Positions 1 to 7,181 of a stretch of 64,000 bases of DNA are shown in pieces. The notes below the pieces were generated by a model. It was not told the DNA's origin. It was given only the letters and a program-made list of their open reading frames with translations, and ran no database searches. The position numbers and the translations under genes are program-made. Origin of the DNA: Actinacidiphila epipremni (lineage in GTDB: Bacteria; Actinomycetota; Actinomycetes; Streptomycetales; Streptomycetaceae); the NCBI RefSeq assembly GCF_012034175.1, contig NZ_JAATEJ010000006.1, positions 62,001 through 126,000 on the forward strand, given 5' to 3'. Every line of letters starts with the position of its first letter. Positions within the stretch are counted from its first letter, which is position 1.

Positions 1-1
1 C

Positions 2-619
2 CGCGTCGCCGGGCTCCAGGCCGGCGCCGACGACTACCTCGTCAAGCCCTTCGCCCTCGACGAGCTGGTGCTGCGCCTCGACGCCCTGCTGCGCCGCCGC
101 CCGCCCCGCCCCGCCGGCCAGGTGCGCGCCTGCGGCCTGGTCCTCGACCCCGCCGCCAGGACCGCCACCCGCGACGGCACCCCCCTCGACCTGACCCGGC
201 GCGAGTTCGAGCTGCTGGAGACCCTGGCCCGCAACACCGGCATCGTCCTGACCCGCGACCAGCTCCTCGACCGCGTCTGGGGCTACGACTTCGACGTCCG
301 CAGCGACGCCGTCGACACCTTCGTCAGCTACCTGCGCCGCAAACTGGAGGCCGCCGGTCGCCCCCGCATCCTCCACACCGTCCGCGGTGTCGGCTTCGTC
401 CTCCGCCCGGCGGAGCCCGGCACGCCGGGGACCGGGGGGAGCGGCGACCACTCCGCCGGGGACGCCGGGCCGGGCGGTGGCGGTGGTACGGGGAGCCCGC
501 GCGGCGGGCGGGGTGGGGGCCGCTCCCGCGAGGGGCGGGCCGACGGGGGCCCGGCGCCGGGCGGTGCTCGCTTGAGCGGCGGCGCGGACGGCTCGCGGGG
601 CGGGGGGAGCGGCGCGTGA
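2..619 (+). CDS. OmpR/PhoB-type response regulator (5' end outside window)
   Basis: The frame is open from base 2, so the start and the phosphoacceptor Asp lie upstream of the window. What is visible begins at the end of a receiver domain (GADDYLVKPF, with the conserved Lys-Pro pair) and continues into a winged-helix DNA-binding domain (LTRREFELLETLA, then HTVRGVGFVLR at the wing). It should be the transcription factor partner of the kinase that follows; the two overlap by GTGA at 616-619, so they are probably translationally coupled. After the normal domain end near base 408 there are about 69 extra residues rich in Gly, Arg, Ser and Pro. This low-complexity tail is unusual for the family and has no recognisable function. 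Confidence 0.9.
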   Translation, partial: RVAGLQAGADDYLVKPFALDELVLRLDALLRRRPPRPAGQVRACGLVLDPAARTATRDGTPLDLTRREFELLETLARNTGIVLTRDQLLDRVWGYDFDVRSDAVDTFVSYLRRKLEAAGRPRILHTVRGVGFVLRPAEPGTPGTGGSGDHSAGDAGPGGGGGTGSPRGGRGGGRSREGRADGGPAPGGARLSGGADGSRGGGSGA

Positions 620-2106
620 AGCTCAGTGCGCGGATCGCGCTCGCCGTCGGGCTCGTCGTGCCGCTGCTCGTGCTGGCGTCCGGCTGGGTCATGGTCCGGC
701 TCGTCACGCGGGACGTGCATGCCGCCGGTGACGCCCACCTGCGCGAACGGGCCGCCGCCGTACGGCCGGAGGCCCTCGGGCTGCTGCGGGCGATGGCCAA
801 CGACCGCCCCGCGAGCGTCGAACAGGCCCGGCAGCGCCGGGTGTTCACCGCAGCGCTGGACGTCGGCATTCGCGTCACAGGACCCGAGGGCACCGTCAGC
901 GGCGGCCCGCAACCGCCCGGCTCCCTCGCCCTGCCCGCGCCCGCCGGCGCCGCCCGGCCGGTCACCCTCAGCGCCGGCACGCAGAGCTGGCGGGTGCTCG
1001 CCGTGCCGCTCACCGCGGTGCGGCCCGCCGCGAGCGGCACCCTGTGGCTGTTCTCCGCCGACACCGCCGGGCAGCGGCAGATCAGGCAGGTACGCCGCCG
1101 GGTGCTCACCGTCGCGGTGCTGACCGCCCCGGTCGCCGGCCTGGCCGCCTGGCTCGCCGCCGTCCGGCTCGCCCGGCCGCTGCTCGCCCTGCGCCGCCGC
1201 GCCGCCGGCATCGACCCGCGCACCAGCGCCGCCCGCCTCGACCACACCCCCACCGGCGTGCCCGAGGTCGACGACCTGGCACGTACCCTGCAAACCGTGC
1301 TCGCCCGCTACGACGAGCAGGCCGCCCGCACCGCCGAGGCGCTCGCCACCGCCCGCGCCTTCTCCGCCGCCGCCTCCCACGAGCTGCGCACCCCGCTGAT
1401 GAGCATGCGCATCAACCTCGACGTGCTGGCCGGCGAGCCCGCGCCCGAGGGCGCCGAGCGCGCCGAGGTCGTCGCCGACCTGCGCGCGGAGCACGAACGG
1501 CTGCTGGGCCTGCTGGTGATGCTGCGCACCCTCGCGCAGGGCGACCTCGTCGAGGCCGACGCCTTCGTGCCCGTCGACCTCGCGGACCTGCTCGACGCCG
1601 CCGTCCGCGACCTGCGCCGCGACCACCCCGCCGCCGACGTCACCGTGACCGCCGAGGGGCCGTGCGGGGTACGCGGCTGGCCGCCGGGCCTGCGCAGCGC
1701 CGTCGACAACCTGCTCGTCAACGCCCTCGTCCACGGCGCCGGACCCGTCCGGGCCGCCGTGCACCCGGCCGCGGACGGCGCCGCCGTACGCGTCACCGTC
1801 GCCGACCACGGCCCCGGCGTCCCGCCCGCCGCCCGGCAAGGCGTCTTCGCCCGCTTCCAGCGCCGCACCGGCAGCCCCGGCGCCGGCCTGGGCCTCGCCC
1901 TGGTCGGCCAGCAGGCCGCGCTGCACGGCGGCACGGCCACGGTCACCGACCGCCCCGACGGCCGGCCCGGCGCGTACTTCGTCCTGGACATCCCGCGCCG
2001 CCCGCACGGCCCCGACCTGCCGCGGCAACGCGACTGGCTCAGCGCCGCGGAGGGCGGCGCGGCCGGCTCCCCGGCGCCACAAGATTTCCACAAAGAGCGC
2101 CCCTAA
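616..2106 (+). CDS. Two-component sensor histidine kinase
   Basis: 496 residues starting at a GTG that overlaps the regulator's stop. A first membrane segment lies at about residues 7-29, an extracytoplasmic loop follows, and a second segment lies near 163-187, leading into a HAMP-like stretch. The dimerisation/phosphoacceptor motif is FSAAASHELRTPL with the likely phosphorylated His at residue 255. The ATPase domain has an N box (NLLVNALVHG), a G1 box (DHGPGVP) and a G2 box (GAGLGLALV). It should autophosphorylate in response to an envelope or external signal and pass phosphate to the upstream regulator. The signal is not evident. The secreted protein and lipoprotein that follow may be part of the same response, but that is inference from position only. 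Confidence 0.92.
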   Translation: MKLSARIALAVGLVVPLLVLASGWVMVRLVTRDVHAAGDAHLRERAAAVRPEALGLLRAMANDRPASVEQARQRRVFTAALDVGIRVTGPEGTVSGGPQPPGSLALPAPAGAARPVTLSAGTQSWRVLAVPLTAVRPAASGTLWLFSADTAGQRQIRQVRRRVLTVAVLTAPVAGLAAWLAAVRLARPLLALRRRAAGIDPRTSAARLDHTPTGVPEVDDLARTLQTVLARYDEQAARTAEALATARAFSAAASHELRTPLMSMRINLDVLAGEPAPEGAERAEVVADLRAEHERLLGLLVMLRTLAQGDLVEADAFVPVDLADLLDAAVRDLRRDHPAADVTVTAEGPCGVRGWPPGLRSAVDNLLVNALVHGAGPVRAAVHPAADGAAVRVTVADHGPGVPPAARQGVFARFQRRTGSPGAGLGLALVGQQAALHGGTATVTDRPDGRPGAYFVLDIPRRPHGPDLPRQRDWLSAAEGGAAGSPAPQDFHKERP

Positions 2107-2164
2107 CCTCCCCGGCGACACATGGCACCGCAGCACGGCGGTGCCGCCACGGAGGAGGTCATCC

Positions 2165-2596
2165 ATGCGCACCACCCGTACTGCCGTCCCGGCCGCCGCT
2201 GCGGTCGTGGCCCTGCTCGCCGCGGCCGGCACCGCGGCGGCCGACACCACCGCGGCGCCCACCGCGCCCGGCAAGGCCCCGACGTCGGACGGCGCCCGCG
2301 CCCTGTGCAAGCGGCTGCCCGCCGTCGACGCGCGCATCGACCGGGCGCTGGCCCGCCTCAACGGCCCCGCCACCGAACGCGGCTCGATCGCCCGCCTCCA
2401 GCAGCGCGTCACCAACGCCCAGGCCAAGGGCGACACCGCCGTCGCCGACTACCTCAAGGACCGGCTGACCTTCCGCACCTCCCTCGTCCCCACCCTCAAC
2501 CAGCGCTCCACCGACCTGGACGCGGTCCGCACCTGGTGCGGCGCGCAGCACTTCCCGGCCAAGGCCGAGGGCAAGGCGAAGGACACCTCCAAGTGA
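2165..2596 (+). CDS. Small secreted protein, function unknown
   Basis: 143 residues from the ATG at 2165, chosen because GGAGGAGG lies at 2151-2158; an in-frame upstream ATG at 2141 has no such site. Residues 1-26 form a Sec-type signal peptide (positively charged start, Ala/Val/Leu core, ATAAA-like cleavage region near residue 26). The mature part is mostly predicted helix and has only two cysteines (residue 48 and one in VRTWCGAQ), which could form a disulfide outside the cell. I do not recognise a family. It sits directly after the kinase gene and overlaps the next gene by GTGA, so it may be a periplasm-side partner of the two-component system or one of its targets. Confidence 0.7.
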   Translation: MRTTRTAVPAAAAVVALLAAAGTAAADTTAAPTAPGKAPTSDGARALCKRLPAVDARIDRALARLNGPATERGSIARLQQRVTNAQAKGDTAVADYLKDRLTFRTSLVPTLNQRSTDLDAVRTWCGAQHFPAKAEGKAKDTSK

Positions 2597-2805
2597 CGCG
2601 CGCCCGCGCCCTCGCGCTCCTCCCGGCCACCGCCCTCGCCGCCCTGCTCCTGACGGCCTGCGGCGGCCACTCCGGCGCCGCCGGCTCTCCCGGCAGCACC
2701 TCGCCCGCCCCGGCGCCCGCCGACCTCGCCCATATGCAGAAGCTCGTGGACGACGCCGACTCCGCCGCCGCGGTCGCCGACTCCGACGCCGCCGCCGACA
2801 AGTGA
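2593..2805 (+). CDS. Small putative lipoprotein
   Basis: 70 residues from a GTG at 2593 that overlaps the stop of the preceding gene (GTGA), indicating translational coupling. The N-terminus is a lipoprotein signal peptide ending in a lipobox (LLLTAC, Cys near residue 22), followed by a Gly/Ser/Pro linker and a short acidic Ala/Asp-rich tail (DDADSAAAVADSDAAADK). It would be anchored to the outer face of the membrane. No known domain is visible. Together with the secreted protein before it, it forms a two-gene extracytoplasmic module behind the two-component system. Confidence 0.65.
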   Translation: MTRARALALLPATALAALLLTACGGHSGAAGSPGSTSPAPAPADLAHMQKLVDDADSAAAVADSDAAADK

Positions 2806-2811
2806 CCTGGA

Positions 2812-2832
2812 CCCGCCGCCGGTTGCGGCGGG
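2812..2832. terminator. Bidirectional hairpin between convergent genes
   Basis: A perfect 8-bp stem (CCCGCCGC / GCGGCGGG) with a 5-base loop lies between the lipoprotein stop (2805) and the stop of the polymerase gene on the other strand (2839). There is no T tract, as is usual for this kind of genome. Confidence 0.6.
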
Positions 2833-2838
2833 CCCGCC

Positions 2839-4536
2839 CTACTTCGCGTCGGCGTACCGCTCCACCGCATGCGTCTCCAGCGGGAAGGGCACCGCGGTGG
2901 CCCCGAAGACCAGGCGGCGGGCCTCGTCGGCCGCCGAGGCCACCGCGGCCTCGACCGCGGGGGCCAGCTCCGCCGGGGTGTGCACCACGACCTCGTCGTG
3001 CTGGAAGAAGACCAGGCGGGGAGCCGGGCCTATCGCCGTCAGCTCGCGGCGCAGCGCCGCGAGCATCGACAGCGCCCAGTCCGACGCGCTCGCCTGCACC
3101 ACGAAGTTGCGGGTGAAACGGCCCCAGGACCGTGCGGCCCGCCGGTCGGGCGACGCCCCGTCCGCCGGGTCCGCCGCGTCGTCGAGGAACCGCTCCGCGG
3201 ACGGCGCCGGGGACGTACGGCCCAGCTGCGACCGTACGATGCCGCCCGCCTCGCCGGTACGGGCCGCGGACTCCACCAGCTCCAGCGCCACCGGGAAGCG
3301 GCGGCGCATCACCGCGAGCAACTGCCCCGCCTCACCGCTGGTCTGCCCGTACATCGCCGCCAGCAGGGCGATCTTGGCCCGCGGGCGGTCGCCGGAGAAG
3401 GCGTCCCGCGCCACCGCCGCGTACAGGTCGCCGCCCGCCGCCGCGCGGGCCAGGCCCGGGTCGCCGGACATCGCGGCCAGCACCCGCGGCTCCAACTGCC
3501 CCGCATCCGCCACGACCAGGCGATACCCCGGGTCGGCCAGCACCGCGGCCCGCAGCGGGCGGGGAATCTGCAGCGCACCACCGCCCCTGGTCGCCCAGCG
3601 GCCGGACACCACACCGCCGACCACGTACTCCGGCCGGAACCGCCCGCCGCGCACCCACGCCTCGCGCCACGCCCAGCCGTGCGCGGCATGGATCCGCGAC
3701 AGCTCCTTGTAGCGCAGCAGCAGCTCCGCCGCCGGATGGCCCACCTTGCGCAGCTCGTGCGAGCGGGTCGAGGCCAGCGAGACGCCCACCCGGGCGAAGG
3801 CGGGCAGCAACTGGGCGGGGGAGTCCGGGTTGACGGGGCGGCCGAGCGCCTCCTGGATCTGCCGGGCCAGCTCACCGAGCCTGGCCGGCGGCACACCGGG
3901 CGCGGGGCGCGGGCCGAGCAGCGCGGTCAGCAGCTCGTCATGCGCCCCGGCGCTCCAGGGCAGGCCGTCCCGCCCCATCTCCACTGCCGCGAGCGCGCCC
4001 GCCGACTCCGCCGCGCACAGCAGCCGCATCCGCTCCGGGTGCTCGCCCTCGGCGATCCGCCGCTGCTGGGCGGCGTGCACCTCCACCAGCGCCGCGAGCG
4101 GATCCGTACCCGGCGGCAGATGCTGGCGGTCGGCGGTGAACAGCACCGGCTGGCCCTCCGCGCCGCCCTCCGGCGCGTCCGGCGGCTCCGCCAGCCCGTG
4201 CAGCCGCGCCCACGCCGCCCCGAGCGAGCGCGGCCTGCCGTGCCGGCCGTCCCGCCCGAGCAGCAGCGTCTCCACGAGCTTCACGTCATGGCAGCGCGCG
4301 ACCCGGATGCCGCCGCGGTCCAGCAGCCCCGGATAGACCTCGTCGGTGCTCGCCCACACCCAGCGCGGCGCCCACTCCCGCTCGATCGCCCGGACCGCGG
4401 CGGCCAGATCCGCGACCGTCTCCGTACCCCCGACCGGCCCGCCGTCCTCCGCGAGCCCGCACAGCCGCCCACCACCGCCCACCGGGTCGGCCACAACGGC
4501 CACCCGCCCGGCTCCGGCGTCCACGGCTCCCTCCAT
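2839..4536 (-). CDS. Reduced family-A DNA polymerase (annotated in relatives as bifunctional 3'-5' exonuclease/DNA polymerase)
   Basis: 565 residues from the ATG at 4536, preferred over the in-frame start at 4581 because TACGCT sits 6 bases upstream (leaderless geometry). The polymerase half has motif A (VVADAGQLEPRVLA, equivalent to DYSQIELR), motif B (RAKIALLAAMYGQ) and motif C (FFQHDEVVV, the HDE catalytic pair). The N-terminal third resembles a PolI exonuclease-like domain, but I cannot find the acidic DxE residues needed for proofreading. There is no 5'-nuclease domain, so it is much shorter than PolI (about 900 residues). It is probably an accessory repair polymerase, not the replicative helper. 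Convergent with the lipoprotein gene. Confidence 0.85.
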   Translation of the reverse strand: MEGAVDAGAGRVAVVADPVGGGGRLCGLAEDGGPVGGTETVADLAAAVRAIEREWAPRWVWASTDEVYPGLLDRGGIRVARCHDVKLVETLLLGRDGRHGRPRSLGAAWARLHGLAEPPDAPEGGAEGQPVLFTADRQHLPPGTDPLAALVEVHAAQQRRIAEGEHPERMRLLCAAESAGALAAVEMGRDGLPWSAGAHDELLTALLGPRPAPGVPPARLGELARQIQEALGRPVNPDSPAQLLPAFARVGVSLASTRSHELRKVGHPAAELLLRYKELSRIHAAHGWAWREAWVRGGRFRPEYVVGGVVSGRWATRGGGALQIPRPLRAAVLADPGYRLVVADAGQLEPRVLAAMSGDPGLARAAAGGDLYAAVARDAFSGDRPRAKIALLAAMYGQTSGEAGQLLAVMRRRFPVALELVESAARTGEAGGIVRSQLGRTSPAPSAERFLDDAADPADGASPDRRAARSWGRFTRNFVVQASASDWALSMLAALRRELTAIGPAPRLVFFQHDEVVVHTPAELAPAVEAAVASAADEARRLVFGATAVPFPLETHAVERYADAK

Positions 4537-4542
4537 ACGGCG

Positions 4543-4548
4543 AGCGTA
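4543..4548 (-). promoter_or_regulatory. -10 hexamer for a leaderless transcript (polymerase gene)
   Basis: TACGCT on the minus strand, six bases before the ATG at 4536. No Shine-Dalgarno sequence precedes that ATG. Confidence 0.5.
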
Positions 4549-4615
4549 TGCCCCACCACTGACAACGCCCCCGGACGGCATGCCCGCAGGTGGCGGGCCC
4601 CGCGGCGGACAGGGA

Positions 4616-4649
4616 AGAGCCCGGCGGCGCGAGGCGCTCGCCGGGCTCT
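4616..4649 (-). terminator. Hairpin downstream of the thioredoxin gene
   Basis: Perfect 11-bp inverted repeat (AGAGCCCGGCG / CGCCGGGCTCT) with a 12-base loop, about 80 bases past the thioredoxin stop on the minus strand and upstream of the polymerase gene. Confidence 0.6.
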
Positions 4650-4726
4650 CCGGGCGGGTGGGGGAAGGCGGTGCGGGGGTCCGTCCTGGGACCGACCCCG
4701 GCCGGCGGACGGCCGGACGGGAGCGG

Positions 4727-5101
4727 TCAGCCCTGCTGCTCGGCCTGCGCCTTGGCCACGGACTTGTGGACCTCCTCCATGTCCAGCGCGCGGGCCTGGG
4801 CGATGACGTCCTCCAGCGCGGGCTCGGGCAGCGCGCCCGGCTGCGCGAAGACGGCCACCTTGTCGCGAACGATCATCAGCGTCGGGATCGACTGGATCTG
4901 GAACGCGGCGGCAAGCTCCGGCTGGGCCTCCGTGTCGACCTTCGCGAACACCAGGTCCTGGTGCTTCTCCGACGACTTGTCGTAGACCGGTGCGAACATC
5001 CGGCACGGGCCGCACCAGGCGGCCCAGAAGTCGATGAGGACGAAGTCGTTGGAGGACACGACCTCGTCGAAGTTCTCCTTGGTCAGCTCCACAGTGCTCA
5101 T
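4727..5101 (-). CDS. Thioredoxin
   Basis: 124 residues from the ATG at 5101 (an in-frame GTG at 5110 would add three residues; neither has a good ribosome site). One thioredoxin domain: the redox motif WCGPC puts the cysteines at residues 30 and 33, and the cis-Pro loop is IPTLMIV. It would reduce cytoplasmic protein disulfides with thioredoxin reductase, which is not in this window. There is an extra C-terminal helix of about 15 residues (MEEVHKSVAKAQAEQQ) beyond the usual 105-110 residue fold, common in actinobacterial copies. It stands alone, followed by its own hairpin terminator, and is divergent from a small gene at 5232. Confidence 0.93.
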   Translation of the reverse strand: MSTVELTKENFDEVVSSNDFVLIDFWAAWCGPCRMFAPVYDKSSEKHQDLVFAKVDTEAQPELAAAFQIQSIPTLMIVRDKVAVFAQPGALPEPALEDVIAQARALDMEEVHKSVAKAQAEQQG

Positions 5102-5231
5102 GCCGTCCACAACGGGCGGCGCCGCCGGGAAATTCCGCCCCGCGCGGCGGGCGGCGCCCCGGTGTCACTCGTCCGGGTGGAGCGAGCCGTCCGTCCACGC
5201 CGGGGGCCGCGCCCCGCTCGTTGCTCGGTAC

Positions 5232-5441
5232 ATGGCACCGACGCAGACGCAATGGCAAAGGCCGCGCCCGGACGACCCGTCCCCCCACGCCGGAACGGTT
5301 CTGCACCCCACCCCCGAACCCCCCGTCTTCGCCGCCCTCGCCGCCCAATGGCGCTCCGCCGGCCGCATGGTCCCCGGCCAATCCGACCCCGAATGGTCCG
5401 CCCTCACGGCCCACATCCCCCCACCCAGTAGCGAACGCTGA
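5232..5441 (+). CDS. Small protein of unknown function
   Basis: 69 residues, Pro- and Trp-containing, no signal peptide or membrane segment. The core has the pattern FAALAAQWRSAGRMVPG followed by DPEWSALT. Third-position GC is high, supporting translation. No Shine-Dalgarno sequence precedes the ATG. I do not recognise the family; I have an impression of similar short proteins in other streptomycetes but cannot confirm it. It lies between thioredoxin (divergent) and a block of intergenic repeats. Confidence 0.45.
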   Translation: MAPTQTQWQRPRPDDPSPHAGTVLHPTPEPPVFAALAAQWRSAGRMVPGQSDPEWSALTAHIPPPSSER

Positions 5442-5449
5442 GCGCCACC

Positions 5450-5710
5450 CCAGGCGAAACTCCGGCGCCGCGGCAAATGCCTGCCCGGCCACGACGGCGC
5501 GGCACACGGCCACGCCACCGCAAGGGGCACCCACCTGGGGGCGCGTGGGGGTACCTCCCAGGCGAAGCTCTGGGGGAGAACTGCGCGCCCAGCCACGATG
5601 GCGCGGTACATGGCCACGCGACCGTAAGGGGCACTCACCCAGGGGCGCGGGGAACTGCGCGCCCAGCCACGACGGCGCGGCACAAGGCCACGCCACCGCA
5701 AGGGGCACGG
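5450..5710. repeat. Three tandem copies of a streptomycete-type intergenic repeat
   Basis: Copies lie at about 5450-5530, 5558-5634 and 5640-5710. Shared blocks, in order, are CAGGCGAA (first two), GAACTGCGCGCCCAGCCACG, GCGCGGCACA, GGCCACGCCACCG and CAAGGGGCAC. The third copy has the form GGGGCGCGGGGAACTGCGCG, which I remember as a common interspersed intergenic element in streptomycetes. A partial copy (AACCGCAAGGGGCACCC) follows the quinone oxidoreductase gene at about 9518. No open frame is convincing here. Confidence 0.75.
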
Positions 5711-5721
5711 CCCACCCCCAC

Positions 5722-7071
5722 CTACTTCGCGCCCGGCAAGGGCGCATCGCCGGGCCCCACGTACAACCCCGCGGGACGCAACCGCAGGGGCTCCTCCGCG
5801 TACTCCTCCAGCGCGTGCGCGACCCACCCGGCGGTCCGCCCCACGGCGAAGATCGCCTCGCCGGCCTCCGCGGGCATCCCCCCGGCCACGCTCAGCACCG
5901 CAAGCGCGAGGTCGACGTTCGCGTACAAGGGCTGGTGCCGTGCCGCGGTGGCAAGGGTGTCGCGCGCCGCGGCGAGCGCGTCCCGTGCCGCCGGGACCTC
6001 TGCGAGCCGGGCGAAGAGCAGCCGGGCCCGCGGGTCCTCCCCGCGGTAGAGGCGGTGGCCGAGCCCCGGCACCCGCCGCCCGGACCGCAGGTGCGCCGCG
6101 ACCACGGGCCCGGCGCTTCCGCGCTCCAGCACTTCCACGAGCATCCTGTGCGCCAGCGTCCCGGCCTGGCCGTGCAGCGGCCCGTCGAGCGCCCCCAACC
6201 CCGCCGACACCGCCGCGTACGGATGCGCTCGCGCGGACGCCGCGACCCGTACCGCGAGCGTCGAGACGGCGAGCCCGTGGTCGACGAGCAGCCCGAGCGC
6301 GGTGTCCAGCGCCCGCAACGACGCCTCGTCCGGCTCCCGCGGGCTCAGCCGCCCCCACAACCGCCGGGCAACCGGCACACCCGCACCCAAACCACCCGCA
6401 CCCGCACCCGCCCCGCCGCCCGCCAGCGGCAACGCCTCGATCAGGGTCGGGATCAGCCCCCGGGCGCAGCCGAGCACCGACTCCGGAGCGAGGTCGAAGC
6501 GCAGCGGATCGCTCGCGCCCGCCGCCGTGACGGCGACCCGCATACGGTCCAGCGGCCCCGCGTCGGCGGGCAGCGCGGACGCCGCGGCGGAGGCCGCCGC
6601 CAGATGCGCCGGCGGCGCGGTGAAGCGCATCCCGGGGCGCAACTCGCCGGTCCACAGCCACTCCGCGATCTCCTCGTACGCGTACGCCTCCGCGAGAGCG
6701 ACCGCGTCGACGCCCCGGAAGGCGTACGCCCCCGTCGCCGCGTCGATGCGGGTCACCGCGGTACGCATCCGCCCCCAGCCGCCGTCCGGCCCGCCGGCGC
6801 CGGGCCCGCCGGCGCCGGGCCCGCCGGCCTCGGACCCCGCCGCCCCGGCCCCGGCCGCGCCCGCGGCCTCCGCCCCGGCCCGCCCCCGCGCGGCGAGCGC
6901 GGCGACCTCCGCCGGGTCGTACGTACTGCCGCGGCCCCCGGGGACGCGCCTGCTGCCGAGCAGCCCGCGGCTCACGTACGCGTACAGCGTCTCCGGCTTC
7001 ACCCCGAGCCGCCGCGCGGCCTCCCGCGTGCTGATCCGCCCACCGGCCTCGCCCGCCGCCCCGTCCGTCAT
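5722..7071 (-). CDS. Citrate synthase-like protein with N-terminal helix-turn-helix
   Basis: 449 residues from the ATG at 7071 (an in-frame start at 7089 adds six). Residues about 14-60 form a MerR/excisionase-like helix-turn-helix (STREAARRLGVKPETLYAYV, then RRVPGGRGSTY). After an Ala/Gly-rich linker of about 30 residues comes a citrate synthase domain with both catalytic histidines (GPLHGQAG and GLGHRLYRGEDPRA) and the catalytic Asp (NVDLALAVLS). It could condense acyl-CoA with oxaloacetate, or use the fold to sense a ligand while the front end binds DNA. It is divergent from a standalone citrate synthase; their 110-bp shared region holds repeated GTCAA half-sites. Such divergent pairs are, as I recall, conserved in streptomycetes. 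Confidence 0.85.
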   Translation of the reverse strand: MTDGAAGEAGGRISTREAARRLGVKPETLYAYVSRGLLGSRRVPGGRGSTYDPAEVAALAARGRAGAEAAGAAGAGAAGSEAGGPGAGGPGAGGPDGGWGRMRTAVTRIDAATGAYAFRGVDAVALAEAYAYEEIAEWLWTGELRPGMRFTAPPAHLAAASAAASALPADAGPLDRMRVAVTAAGASDPLRFDLAPESVLGCARGLIPTLIEALPLAGGGAGAGAGGLGAGVPVARRLWGRLSPREPDEASLRALDTALGLLVDHGLAVSTLAVRVAASARAHPYAAVSAGLGALDGPLHGQAGTLAHRMLVEVLERGSAGPVVAAHLRSGRRVPGLGHRLYRGEDPRARLLFARLAEVPAARDALAAARDTLATAARHQPLYANVDLALAVLSVAGGMPAEAGEAIFAVGRTAGWVAHALEEYAEEPLRLRPAGLYVGPGDAPLPGAK

Positions 7072-7111
7072 GGGCGCCACCGTACCCACCCCGCCTCAAC
7101 CCTCGTCCACA

Positions 7112-7171
7112 TTGACCAGTCAACATTGACAGCCTACGAATCAATCATGGACAGTCAAGTCAAGAGGTCAA
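7112..7171. promoter_or_regulatory. Array of GTCAA/TTGAC half-sites between divergent citrate synthase genes
   Basis: A perfect inverted pair TTGAC-CA-GTCAA lies at 7112-7123; further half-sites are TTGAC at 7126 (part of a TTGACA that could be a -35) and GTCAA at 7154, 7159 and 7167. The last one abuts the Shine-Dalgarno GGAGG of the + strand gene. Likely binding region for a regulator, possibly the helix-turn-helix domain of the neighbouring protein. Confidence 0.5.
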
Positions 7172-7181
7172 GGAGGAAACC

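Noticed and set aside
5450..5710. CRISPR array
   Set aside because: The repeats are long, diverged and contiguous, with no regular unique spacers and no cas genes.
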